Assembly (NCBI RefSeq): GCF_002277025.1
Contig: NZ_NIWD01000015.1
Span: 241,968 to 305,967 of the forward strand
Reading direction: 5' to 3'
Length of the DNA stretch: 64,000 nucleotides
Source of the DNA: Sphingopyxis sp. GW247-27LB
GTDB lineage: Bacteria > Pseudomonadota > Alphaproteobacteria > Sphingomonadales > Sphingomonadaceae
Of the stretch, positions 44,065 to 52,226 are shown piece after piece (positions within the stretch are counted from its first letter, which is position 1; the number at the start of each line of letters is the position of its first letter). Made by a program: the position numbers and the translations under genes. The notes under the pieces are model-generated. The model saw nothing but the letters and a program-made list of their open reading frames with translations, was not told where the DNA came from and made no database searches.

Positions 44065-45161
44065 CAGCCGATCCGCTTCCTGAACAGGAGAATACCCGCC
44101 GCAAGTACGATCAGAGTGTAGGCGATCAGGACCACGACTTCATACCAGAGCTCGTCGAGGCCAGCGCCGCGCATGACGATTCCGCGAGAGATGTTGACGA
44201 AGTACATTGTCGGGATTTTGGCAGAATAGGCCTGGAAGAATGGCGGCATCGTTGCCACCGGGTAGATCAGTCCCGAAAACAGGAATGAAGGCATCAGGGT
44301 CATGATCAGGGCGACGAGCATGGCTGCAAGCTGCGTGCGCACGATGATCGAGACGAGCAGGCCCACCGCCACCGTGCACAGGACATAGACCACACCCAGC
44401 AGGATCAGCAGCAGCATGGAGCCGTGCATCGGTATGTCGAACCAAAGGAACGCGGCAGCGAAGACGACTGCCATCTCGACAAAGGCGATCAATCCGTAGG
44501 GCAGCAACTTGCCGATGATGAACTCGACCTTCGTAAGCGGAGACGCATATATCTGCATGATCGTCCCCAGTTCCTTTTCGCGTGCGACGGCGAGCGCCGT
44601 TAGCAGAGGCGGGAAGGCCATCAGGATCACTGCGAAGAGGCCAGGCACAATGAAATCGCGGCTACGCAATTGGGGGTTGTACCAGACTCGCACTTCAGGC
44701 TGGATGGGCATGTCCAGCCTTCCAGAGGGAAAGGCATAGAGGATCGCCCGTCCATAAGCCGAAACGACCGCGGCCGTGGAAGCATAGGTGCCATCGACCA
44801 CGAATTCGACGGGAGCGCTGCGCCCGGAGGCGAGCCGGCGACCGAAGTCGCGCGGAATATAGAGAAAGGCACGTACCTTCCCAGTCATCACCGCGTGTTC
44901 TGCGACCGCTTCGCTCTCTGGGGCGCTGTCGAGCCTGAAATAGCCGGAATTCAGGAACTGGTGTGAAAGCGCTCTGCTGGCCACCGACTTGTCGTGATCG
45001 ACGATAACCAGCGGCGCATTCTCGACGTCGAAAGTGAGCGCGTAACCGAACAGGAAGAGCATCACCATCGGCATGAGCAGAGCCACGCCTATCGTGATCG
45101 GATCGCGCGCGATCTCGAGCATTTCCTTGCGTACAAAAGCCCGCATTCGCCGGAGTTTCAT
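44064..45161 (-). CDS. ABC-2 type permease (YhhJ-like), first subunit
   Basis: Paralogue of the neighbouring permease. Seen: 365 residues with the same layout: N-terminal helix (ITIGVALLMPMVMLFLFGYAL), large periplasmic loop, and ABC-2 motif LTALAVAREKELGTIMQIYASP. The ATG at 45161 overlaps the ATPase stop by four bases (ATGA). Two different permeases with one double ATPase fit a heteromeric exporter. Substrate unknown; position in a copper operon behind promoter P5 points to copper or a copper complex, but a xenobiotic is possible. Confidence 0.9.
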   Translation of the reverse strand: MKLRRMRAFVRKEMLEIARDPITIGVALLMPMVMLFLFGYALTFDVENAPLVIVDHDKSVASRALSHQFLNSGYFRLDSAPESEAVAEHAVMTGKVRAFLYIPRDFGRRLASGRSAPVEFVVDGTYASTAAVVSAYGRAILYAFPSGRLDMPIQPEVRVWYNPQLRSRDFIVPGLFAVILMAFPPLLTALAVAREKELGTIMQIYASPLTKVEFIIGKLLPYGLIAFVEMAVVFAAAFLWFDIPMHGSMLLLILLGVVYVLCTVAVGLLVSIIVRTQLAAMLVALIMTLMPSFLFSGLIYPVATMPPFFQAYSAKIPTMYFVNISRGIVMRGAGLDELWYEVVVLIAYTLIVLAAGILLFRKRIG

Positions 45162-46897
45162 GACTTCTTCTCCAGCGCGCGCTCGCGCGCGATGAAGCCG
45201 AGGAACACATCCTCTACCCGGGCATCTTCCAAGCCAAGTCGGGACCGTAGCTCCTCCAACGTGCCCATGGCGATCAGCCGACCGTCCATCATCAACCCCA
45301 GGCGATCACAGTAGGTCGCCTCCTCGAGATAATGGGTCGAAACGATGATGCTGACGCCTTCGGCCGCCAGCGCCGAAATGAGGCGCCAGAAGCGGAAGCG
45401 GGAAAGAGGATCGACGCCAGATGTCGGTTCGTCGAGAAATAGGACGAGCGGCCGGTGGACGATCGCGCAGGCCAGCGCGAGGCGCTGGCGCAGAGCGCTC
45501 GACAGGCTGCCGACAAGGCGCTCGCTGAGTGCGTCAAGTCCGGCCCGGCGTGCCGCCGAGGTTATGCGTTCTTCCATTTGCGATCGAGGCACGCCGTAAG
45601 CGCGCGCGAAAAAGCGCAAGTTCTCCATCGGCGTCATGTCGGTGAACAGCGAAAAGCGTTGGGAGACATAGCCAATCCGGCTGCGGACCTCATGGCTTTG
45701 CCTCGCGACATCGAAACCTGCCAATGTCGCATGGCCCTCCGATGGCGGCAGCAATCCGCACAGGATACGGATCAGAGTGGTCTTGCCGGCGCCATTGGGG
45801 CCAAGCAGTCCGATGATCTCGCCTTTGCGGATGGCCATATCGACCGCGTCAACGGCCACGAACTTGCCGAACCTGCGGGTAACGCCCACGCTTTTTACGC
45901 TGATGTCATCCGTCAGGGCGGGCCGGACGGCCGATACACCCTCGCCCTGATCTATATTGCTGGTCGATTCGACGGTGAAAACATCCTCCATTGTCGGGTC
46001 GGTGGGTGAAACGTCAGCGTTGACTATCACCGGAGATTGGGCCGTCAGCGTCTGAACCCGGTATTCCCGGACCGCCACTTTCTGAAAGCTGATTACATCG
46101 TCCGATGCTTCGAGCGCCCGCTCCGAAAAGCCGGTGCCGGCAGCCAGCTGATAGACCTTGCCCTGCGCACGCCGACGCAATTCGGCCGGTGTTCCCATCG
46201 CCAGTGGACGCCCTTCGCGCAGCAGCAACACCTGGTCGCTGGCGTCGGCCTCATCCATGTAGGACGTTGCGAAGATAACCGATTTTCCCTGTGCCCGCGC
46301 CCGATCGAGGATGTTCCACAATTCGCGGCGCGAGAGCGGGTCCACCCCGAGGCTTGGTTCATCGAGAATCAGCAGGCGGGTTTCGTGGATGAGGATCGTG
46401 CAGAGCGCGAGTTTCTTGCGCATTCCCCCCGACAGGTCGCCTTCTTGACGATTCTCGAAGCGTCCGAGGCCCGCCATTGCAAGCAACTCCGCCTTTCGTT
46501 CCTCGAACGACTCCTCCGGGACATCGCGTATGTCGGCGGCGAAAGCGAGATTTTCGGCAACGCTCAGCTTGTCATACAGGGAAAAGCCCTGCGACATGTA
46601 GCCGACCTGTGCCTGGATCTGCGCTGCCTCCCGAACAACGTCGGATCCAAAAACCCTGCACTCGCCGGTGGACGGTCGCAGTATTGCGGCGATCATCTGC
46701 AGCAGGGTGGTCTTGCCGGCACCGTCGGGACCGACAATCCCGAGCAACTCGCCCTCGCGCAACGTCAGACTTATATCCTGCAGAACGGGCCGCCCATGGA
46801 AGCTCCGGCCAAGGGCGCTCGTCTCCACGATTGGCTCGGGCGCCACGTCCCTGCTACTCGGGCACGCGCAGCCGCGCGGGCCAGCCTTTGCCGGCAT
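45158..46897 (-). CDS. Double ABC ATPase (RbbA/YhiH-like)
   Basis: One chain carrying two ATP-binding domains for the YhhJ-like permeases. Seen: 579 residues. Domain 1 has Walker A GPDGAGKTT, signature LSGGMRKK and Walker B LLILDEPSLGVDP. Domain 2 has GPNGAGKTT, a degenerate signature LSSALRQR and LFLDEPTSGVDP. The altered second signature suggests unequal ATP sites. The ATG at 46897 gives a 44-bp overlap with the HlyD gene; a GTG at 46846 just after the HlyD stop is an alternative start that keeps all domains. No ribosome-binding site decides between them. Confidence 0.9.
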   Translation of the reverse strand: MPAKAGPRGCACPSSRDVAPEPIVETSALGRSFHGRPVLQDISLTLREGELLGIVGPDGAGKTTLLQMIAAILRPSTGECRVFGSDVVREAAQIQAQVGYMSQGFSLYDKLSVAENLAFAADIRDVPEESFEERKAELLAMAGLGRFENRQEGDLSGGMRKKLALCTILIHETRLLILDEPSLGVDPLSRRELWNILDRARAQGKSVIFATSYMDEADASDQVLLLREGRPLAMGTPAELRRRAQGKVYQLAAGTGFSERALEASDDVISFQKVAVREYRVQTLTAQSPVIVNADVSPTDPTMEDVFTVESTSNIDQGEGVSAVRPALTDDISVKSVGVTRRFGKFVAVDAVDMAIRKGEIIGLLGPNGAGKTTLIRILCGLLPPSEGHATLAGFDVARQSHEVRSRIGYVSQRFSLFTDMTPMENLRFFARAYGVPRSQMEERITSAARRAGLDALSERLVGSLSSALRQRLALACAIVHRPLVLFLDEPTSGVDPLSRFRFWRLISALAAEGVSIIVSTHYLEEATYCDRLGLMMDGRLIAMGTLEELRSRLGLEDARVEDVFLGFIARERALEKKS

Positions 46898-47810
46898 CCC
46901 AGAGAATCCAGGCGTCAGCGGGCATTCCGGGTTTGAGCAGGCCGCTCGGGTTCTCCGCTTCCAGCGTCACCCCATAGACCGTGCGGCTCCGTTCTTCCTG
47001 GAGATGGACGTCGCGTGGCGTGAACTGCGCCTGTGCGTCCACTTGCGACACACGTGCGGCGAAAGTTCTATCGGGAAAAGCATCGACCTTGAGGCGCGCG
47101 GGTGCGCCTAGCCGAATCTTTCCGAGGTCGGTCTCCGGAATGAATATCTTCAACCGCACGCGACCGAGATTGGCGAGAATTGCCACAGGCTGTCCGGAGG
47201 CGACGATCTCTCCCGGCTCGGCCAGGCGTTCGAGCACAGCGCCCGTCAGAGGCGCGATAACCTGCGTATTGGTGACGCGCGACCGGGCGAGCGCGGCGGA
47301 TTTGCCCGCCGCCTGGGATTGTGCATTCGCTTCGGCGCGCTGGCGTATCAGGACGGAAACCTGACTCGCTGCGGCCTCATAGGAATTTCTCGCAGTGTCG
47401 AGTTGGCGGGCCGTAATCCAGCCATTCGACTTCAGGGACTCAAAGCGCCTCAGGTCCGTCAGTGCGGTCCGGGCGTGGTGCTGGGCTAGACTGATCTGGG
47501 CGTCGAACTGCGAAACCGCGATCTGGGTGGCGGTGCGCTGGGCATCCGCCTGTTCGGCGTGGAGCTTGTAGTCGGCAGGATCGACACGGGCGACGACCGT
47601 TCCCGAGGCAACGGTCGTCCCCTCGATGGCGAGATTATCCAGCAGTCGGCCGCCAAACTGCGGGGCTAACCGCACCTCGTCGACCTCGATGCGTCCACTG
47701 CCGTAGACAACCTGTGCCGGCGGTGGTTCAGGCTGGAGGCGGAGATAGGCAAACCAGGACAGCGCCGCGAGCAGCGTCAGAATGACCGCGATTAGCCCCA
47801 CCCGCCTCAT
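46854..47810 (-). CDS. HlyD-family periplasmic adaptor (YhiI-like)
   Basis: Membrane-anchored adaptor that couples the ABC exporter to an outer-membrane channel. Seen: 318 residues with an N-terminal membrane anchor (IAVILTLLAALSWFAYLRLQ). Then follow a lipoyl half-motif (DEVRLAPQFGGRLLDNLAIE), a coiled-coil hairpin rich in Ala/Gln/Arg, the second lipoyl half (VIAPLTGAVLERLAEPGE) and a beta-barrel domain. Six bases separate its start from the Met/His-rich protein gene upstream, so both share promoter P5. No outer-membrane channel is encoded with it; CzcC-type or another channel may serve. Confidence 0.9.
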   Translation of the reverse strand: MRRVGLIAVILTLLAALSWFAYLRLQPEPPPAQVVYGSGRIEVDEVRLAPQFGGRLLDNLAIEGTTVASGTVVARVDPADYKLHAEQADAQRTATQIAVSQFDAQISLAQHHARTALTDLRRFESLKSNGWITARQLDTARNSYEAAASQVSVLIRQRAEANAQSQAAGKSAALARSRVTNTQVIAPLTGAVLERLAEPGEIVASGQPVAILANLGRVRLKIFIPETDLGKIRLGAPARLKVDAFPDRTFAARVSQVDAQAQFTPRDVHLQEERSRTVYGVTLEAENPSGLLKPGMPADAWILWDAGKGWPARLRVPE

Positions 47811-47816
47811 ACCTGG

Positions 47817-48173
47817 TTACGGCTTGGCGGGGTCGGCGTGACCGGTTTGCTGCCCCGCGCCGCCTTGAGCGCCGTGGCCCATCATTTGACGCATCATCTG
47901 GGGCATCATCTCACTCATCATCTGCCGCATCTTTGCCTCATCGCAGCAGCATTTGCCGTCCATCATCTGGTTGCCTTGGCCGCCGGCTGCCGGTCCGGCT
48001 GCGTGATCATGACCTGGTTGGGCCGTACCGGACTTCGGGGCAGGAGGCGTGGCCGGCTGGCCGGCCGCTGCTTCGCCAGCGGCATGCTGGTGAGGATCGG
48101 CGGTTTTGGTCTGCGCCTGAACCGGCACGGCGGCGAAAGCGGCAATGGCCACGAGCGGCAAAATGAACTTCAT
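47817..48173 (-). CDS. Met/His-rich periplasmic metal-binding protein
   Basis: Probable copper-binding protein; no named family recognised. Seen: 118 residues with a signal peptide (FILPLVAIAAFAAVPVQA) and a His/Gly/Ala/Pro-rich middle (HQHAAGEA, GHDHAAGP). Then come a triple cysteine DGKCCCDEAKM and a run of methionines (MRQMMSEMMPQMMRQMMGHG). AAGGAGG lies seven bases before the ATG at 48173. It follows the ECF-type promoter P5 at 48232-48259, so the sigma factors probably control it together with the HlyD/ABC exporter behind it. Confidence 0.82.
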   Translation of the reverse strand: MKFILPLVAIAAFAAVPVQAQTKTADPHQHAAGEAAAGQPATPPAPKSGTAQPGHDHAAGPAAGGQGNQMMDGKCCCDEAKMRQMMSEMMPQMMRQMMGHGAQGGAGQQTGHADPAKP

Positions 48174-48231
48174 GGGATCCTCCTTACTTGAGCCCTTCGG
48201 TCAGGGCGGGAATCTTCGACTCTTCCTCAGT

Positions 48232-48259
48232 CATACGCAGGGCGATCGCGAGCCCCTCA
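48232..48259 (-). promoter_or_regulatory. ECF-type promoter motif (P5) inside the long minus-strand run
   Basis: Minus strand: TGAGGG, 16 bases, CGTATG, preceded by G. It lies about 58 bp before the Met/His-rich protein start, in a gap of about 95 bp after DUF5676, and would allow separate induction of the exporter part. Confidence 0.75.
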
Positions 48260-48269
48260 AGTTCCCGGG

Positions 48270-48551
48270 TTACGCCCGGCGCGAGACGAGGAAGTTGTAG
48301 AGTGGTCCGAAGACCAGCGCGATGTACCAGCCCCAGCCGAAGCTCTCGCCAAGACCGAGGAAGAAGGTGCGCCAGCTCAGCAGCTCGAAGCCGGGCAGAA
48401 AGATCGAGAGAGCGGAATGCTGGACGGGCATCCCCGGCAGCAACAGATATCCCAGGATGCACAGGACATAGGAAAATGTCAGGAACAGACTGAGCGCAAG
48501 GCCCAGGGTGACGACCGGTATGAGTGCCGGACGGTGCGGATCATGCGGCAT
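48270..48551 (-). CDS. DUF5676-type small membrane protein
   Basis: Small inner-membrane protein of unknown function found in copper clusters. Seen: 93 residues with two or three hydrophobic segments (TLGLALSLFLTFSYVLCILG; WGWYIALVFGPLYNFLV) and the family-like middle LLPGFELLSWRTFFLGLGES. The ATG at 48551 is preferred because AGGAGAA lies upstream; it overlaps the YHS gene end by 11 bp. Confidence 0.82.
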   Translation of the reverse strand: MPHDPHRPALIPVVTLGLALSLFLTFSYVLCILGYLLLPGMPVQHSALSIFLPGFELLSWRTFFLGLGESFGWGWYIALVFGPLYNFLVSRRA

Positions 48552-48870
48552 GGTGCGGTTCTCCTGTTGAATGCGCGGCGTCTGCCTTGGCATATTGCTG
48601 CGGAGCCGCTTCGAACTTGTCGCGGCATGAAGCGGAGCAGAAATACCACGCTCTGCCCTCGAAGATGGTGCTCTTGGCACCTGCTGTCGCCACGGTCATG
48701 CCGCAGACCGGATCGACGGCCTGCGCCGGCTGGGATAGCCGGTCGCTTCCACCGCCGCTCTCGCTATGATGCCCATGGTGGCGATGACCCATGACATGAG
48801 CGCCGCATCCAAAGCGCATCATGAACATGAACAAGAGAGCCCAGAACAAAAGATAGGCAACGGTCTCCAT
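48541..48870 (-). CDS. Membrane-anchored YHS-domain protein
   Basis: Small protein with a metal-binding YHS domain like that at the N-terminus of the copper ATPases. Seen: 109 residues. An N-terminal transmembrane segment is followed by a His cluster (HRHHGHHSES) and a YHS domain with DPVCGMTV and WYFCSASCRDKF. Such proteins may pass copper to the ATPase (inference). It lies between the isoprenylcysteine-methyltransferase-like gene and DUF5676 in the minus-strand run. Confidence 0.88.
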   Translation of the reverse strand: METVAYLLFWALLFMFMMRFGCGAHVMGHRHHGHHSESGGGSDRLSQPAQAVDPVCGMTVATAGAKSTIFEGRAWYFCSASCRDKFEAAPQQYAKADAAHSTGEPHHAA

Positions 48871-48894
48871 GACAACCTCCTCTCAGCTATTAGA

Positions 48895-49557
48895 CTAATG
48901 ACAGCCTGGGTTTCGATCGGGGCCGCCAAGTTTCGGGATGAACCCGGGCACACGCGCCATGTATCGGCGGTATTCATCCCCGAATTCCTTGATCGCATCC
49001 TGTTCTTCATGGCGGGCGAGACGAACGTACATCACCACCAGCACCGGGAACATCGCGAGCGTCAGAAGCGTCGGCCATTGCAGGAGGAAGCCAAACATCA
49101 CCGCGATGAACCCGACATATTGGGGATGGCGCATCCGGGCGTAGAGCCCGGTCGTGACCAGCTGGCGCTTCTGCTGGGCTGCGTGGAGCGCCTTCCATCC
49201 CGAAGAGATCAGAAGGAAGCCGCCGCCGATGAAGACGAAGCTGGCGATGTGGAAGGGTCCGAAATGCGGATTAACCTTCCAGCCGAACATCATCTCAAGC
49301 AAGTGCCCCGCGTCATGCGAGAACCAGTCGATCCCCGGGAACCGGCTCTGCAGCCAGCCTGACAACAGGTAGATCGTCAGGGGGAATCCATACATCTCGA
49401 CAAATAGCGCAACAAGAAAGGCGCTGAACGCACTGAAGCTGCGCCAATCCCGCTTCGTCTCCGGCTTGAAAAAGCTGAAGGCGAAGAAAATGAAGATTGC
49501 GGCGTTGACCAGGGCCAGGCCCCAGAGGCCATATGCCGGTGCATCGTTGTGGTTCAT
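48895..49557 (-). CDS. Isoprenylcysteine methyltransferase-like membrane protein
   Basis: Integral membrane protein of the ICMT/phospholipid-methyltransferase-like family; substrate in bacteria unknown. Seen: 220 residues, about five hydrophobic segments, and the family region TTGLYARMRHPQYVGFIAVM followed by EEQDAIKEFGDEYRRYMARV and PGFIPKL. The ATG at 49557 overlaps the DUF2933 stop (ATGA) and has AGGAGAC upstream; the longer frame is a shadow. Confidence 0.88.
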   Translation of the reverse strand: MNHNDAPAYGLWGLALVNAAIFIFFAFSFFKPETKRDWRSFSAFSAFLVALFVEMYGFPLTIYLLSGWLQSRFPGIDWFSHDAGHLLEMMFGWKVNPHFGPFHIASFVFIGGGFLLISSGWKALHAAQQKRQLVTTGLYARMRHPQYVGFIAVMFGFLLQWPTLLTLAMFPVLVVMYVRLARHEEQDAIKEFGDEYRRYMARVPGFIPKLGGPDRNPGCH

Positions 49558-49766
49558 TTGCCGTCTCCTGCGCCGTGCTTGTGCCCGCCGTGCATGAAGA
49601 AGTGCATGAGCGGGCAAAGCAGGAGAATTCCGAAGGGCAGAAAGCCCAGAAGATGGGCGCGATGCTCGGTGATGAGGTAAAAGCCCGCCACCAGCATAAA
49701 GCCGATCAGAACGATATTGGCTCGCCAGCGCGGCACCTCGCCACGGTTCCCGGAATGGTCAGGCAT
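49554..49766 (-). CDS. DUF2933-type small membrane protein
   Basis: Short membrane protein of unknown function, common in copper and heavy-metal clusters. Seen: 70 residues with two hydrophobic segments (IVLIGFMLVAGFYLITEH; LLGFLPFGILLLCPLMHFFM) and a His/Gly-rich tail HGGHKHGAG. The ATG at 49766 has GGGGGGAC upstream and overlaps the end of the PRPP synthetase gene by 8 bp. Confidence 0.85.
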   Translation of the reverse strand: MPDHSGNRGEVPRWRANIVLIGFMLVAGFYLITEHRAHLLGFLPFGILLLCPLMHFFMHGGHKHGAGDGK

Positions 49767-50685
49767 GGTCACGTCCCCCCGTTGATAATGAGCTTTCGGA
49801 ACTCTGCAGCGACTGCACGGCAAACCCCAGTTCCTGCACCACGCTGATGGCATTGGTCGGATGGGGAACCGTGTCGCTGCTCACGATCGAAGCAACCGAT
49901 CTCGTGAGATCGGCATGGGCATTCTGGCTAAATAGCGCGTGCGTCACGGCGCACACAGGTTTGGCGAAGCCCGCGATATCGAGAAGCCGTGCCGCCTCGA
50001 TCAGCGTTCGTCCTGACGACACGATATCATCGACAAGCACGGGCTGGCGTCCAGCGTAGCGGCTAAGATCGGGAGGATCGATCCGCACCTGCCGGTCACC
50101 GAGCCTCGTCTTGGTGAACACGGCATAGGGCGCATCGATGCCGGCCGCGACCTCGGAAACCCACTGCTCGCTTTCGGCATCGGGCCCGAGAATGAGCGGA
50201 TTGCCAACGTTTTCCGCGATCCAGCATCCGAGAAGCGGCGCTGCGTGTACGACCCGCGAGGGAATGGCATAGATCTCGTCGAGCGAGGCATAGCGATGCA
50301 GGTGCGGATCGACAGTCGCGAGCCAGTCGAAGGCGGACGACAACACGCGGGCGAAGGTCCGCGAGGTGACAGCTTCCCCGGCGTGAAAGCGGCGGTCCTG
50401 GCGCATATAGGCAAGGTAGGGAGCAACAAGGCCGACCTGCGTCGCTCCGAAATCGCGCGCGGCATCCGCGACGAACAGCAGGGGAGCGAGTTTCGGGTCG
50501 GGACGCGCGAGAGTGCAGTTGATGACGACCCGTCGTCCTGCCAGGCTCTCCGGCAGCGCGATGTGGCTCTCGCCATCGGGGAAATGGCGCCACAACAACT
50601 CGCCGTGTTCGACGCCCAGCGCACCCGCAAGCGCTTGGCCGAATGCTGCGTCGTCCGGCAGCGACAGGACAATCGCCTCTGTCAT
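49759..50685 (-). CDS. prs: Ribose-phosphate pyrophosphokinase family protein
   Basis: Makes PRPP from ribose 5-phosphate and ATP, or a related reaction. Seen: 308 residues. HFPDGESHI near the start, the catalytic loop region VFTKTRLGDRQV, and the PRPP-binding motif QPVLVDDIVSSGRTLIEAA near residue 220 are all present. The ATG overlaps the AMP-phosphorylase-like gene stop by four bases. The neighbour is predicted to give ribose 1,5-bisphosphate, so a role in that pathway is possible. Probably not the housekeeping copy, given its place in an accessory operon. Confidence 0.88.
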   Translation of the reverse strand: MTEAIVLSLPDDAAFGQALAGALGVEHGELLWRHFPDGESHIALPESLAGRRVVINCTLARPDPKLAPLLFVADAARDFGATQVGLVAPYLAYMRQDRRFHAGEAVTSRTFARVLSSAFDWLATVDPHLHRYASLDEIYAIPSRVVHAAPLLGCWIAENVGNPLILGPDAESEQWVSEVAAGIDAPYAVFTKTRLGDRQVRIDPPDLSRYAGRQPVLVDDIVSSGRTLIEAARLLDIAGFAKPVCAVTHALFSQNAHADLTRSVASIVSSDTVPHPTNAISVVQELGFAVQSLQSSESSLSTGGRDHA

Positions 50686-52226
50686 TGCTGGCCCAGCGCG
50701 AAGATCGCGCCTCCGGCGGCCACATAATCGAGTGCGTAGCTAAGTTCGCTGCGGCTCTCCGCGTGAACTGTGCATAGAGGCGCTCCAGCCTCAAGCTGAT
50801 CGCCCAGCCGCGCATGCATCTCGACCCCGGCAGCCGGTGCCGCTGGTGCACCGGCCAACTTGGCAAGCTTGGCCAGGCGTCGATTGTCGAGCGCGCTGAG
50901 CCGACCGGCGTGCGGAGCGACAAGCGTGTGGCGCCAAGCGGCCACTGGCGGCACGCGCATACCGCCCTGGGCTTCGCAGATGCGCTGGAATTTCGCCCAG
51001 GCGCGCCCCTCGACGAGCGTCTCGCGCGCCAGCGCTTCGCCCTGGCCTGCAGCAGACCTCCCGCCGAGTTCGAGAATGGCGCCAGCCAACTGGACAGCGC
51101 GTTCGCCCAGATCTTGCGGGCCGTCCTGCTGTTGGAGCACAGCAAGCACATCACGCGCTTCCAGCGCCGGCCCGATGCCACGGCCGATCGGCTGTAGTCC
51201 AGATCCTTCGAGCACACGGGTTTGCAGCCCGAATGCATTTCCGACCGAGACGAGGGCATCGGACAGAGTGGCTGCGGCTTGTGCTGTGCGGACTTTGGCG
51301 GTCGGGCCGACCGGAAGGTCAATGACCAGATGCGTCGATCCGGCGGCGACCTTTTTCGAAAGGATCGAAGCCACCATCTGCCCGACTGCATCGAGATCGA
51401 GGACACGTTCGATACCGATGATGGTGTCATCGGCGGGACTGAGCCGCACCGAACCGCCCCAGGCGATGCACCCGCCTTCCTGCTCCACGACCCGGCGGAT
51501 GGCGGCAAGGTTGAGGTCCACCGGGGCAAGCGTCTCCATGGTATCAGCGGTGCCCGCCGGCGAGGTGATCGCGCGCGATGACGTCTTGGGCATGACGAGA
51601 CCGTTGGCTGCAACGATCGCCACGATGATCGGGGTTGTCCGGTTACCCGGCAATCCGCCGACGCTGTGCTTGTCGACAATCGGACCATCGCCCCATGCAA
51701 GACGATCGCCGGCATCGACCATGGCACGCGTCAGTCCCGCCATTTCAGTATGATCGAGCGGCAGGGCCGAACAGGCCGTGACGAACGAGGACAGATGCAC
51801 GTCATTGTAACGCCCGGCGACGATGTCAGTGATAATGGCGTGGAAGGCGGCATCGTCGAGCCGGTTGCCGTAAACCCGGCTGCGCAGGGCACTGAGCGAT
51901 CCGGCCGGTGGCGAGTGCCGTACCGCTACCAATTGTCCGGCTTCCACACCAAGCCTGTCCCAAGCCGCCTTGGACATTCCGATCTCGTCTTCGGCCAACA
52001 CGTCGCCTGACGTACGAAAGACACTTGCGACAATTTCGCGCCCGTCCGCCACCACCAGGATTTCCGGACGCGAGGTCAGCCCTTCGGATCGGCAGAGGAA
52101 GCAGTCTTCCCGCATGAAGACAACCGGCTCGTGTTGGGTAGTGGTAATTCCCATCCGCCTGGCATGCAGCCGATGCTGATGCATCGACTCGGAAGCCGGC
52201 ATCGCGAGTGGTGCGTCAGCCGTCAT
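50682..52226 (-). CDS. AMP phosphorylase-like (thymidine phosphorylase family) enzyme
   Basis: Nucleoside or nucleotide phosphorylase. In archaea the family member with this build cleaves AMP with phosphate to adenine and ribose 1,5-bisphosphate. Seen: 514 residues with about 90 extra N-terminal residues, as in archaeal AMP phosphorylases. Then come DKHSVGGLPGNRTTPIIVA and the region KTSSRAITSPAGTADTMETL. In classical thymidine phosphorylase this is KMSGRGL..TGGTLDKLES, so the site here looks AMP-type. The ATG at 52226 overlaps the MBL gene stop (ATGA). Followed by a PRPP synthetase gene. No R15P isomerase or RuBisCO is in the window. Confidence 0.82.
   Translation of the reverse strand: MTADAPLAMPASESMHQHRLHARRMGITTTQHEPVVFMREDCFLCRSEGLTSRPEILVVADGREIVASVFRTSGDVLAEDEIGMSKAAWDRLGVEAGQLVAVRHSPPAGSLSALRSRVYGNRLDDAAFHAIITDIVAGRYNDVHLSSFVTACSALPLDHTEMAGLTRAMVDAGDRLAWGDGPIVDKHSVGGLPGNRTTPIIVAIVAANGLVMPKTSSRAITSPAGTADTMETLAPVDLNLAAIRRVVEQEGGCIAWGGSVRLSPADDTIIGIERVLDLDAVGQMVASILSKKVAAGSTHLVIDLPVGPTAKVRTAQAAATLSDALVSVGNAFGLQTRVLEGSGLQPIGRGIGPALEARDVLAVLQQQDGPQDLGERAVQLAGAILELGGRSAAGQGEALARETLVEGRAWAKFQRICEAQGGMRVPPVAAWRHTLVAPHAGRLSALDNRRLAKLAKLAGAPAAPAAGVEMHARLGDQLEAGAPLCTVHAESRSELSYALDYVAAGGAIFALGQQ

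Noticed and set aside
48184-48462. Minus-strand frame ending just before the Met/His-rich protein gene
   Set aside because: It is out of frame with DUF5676, covers the promoter P5 and shows no family features.
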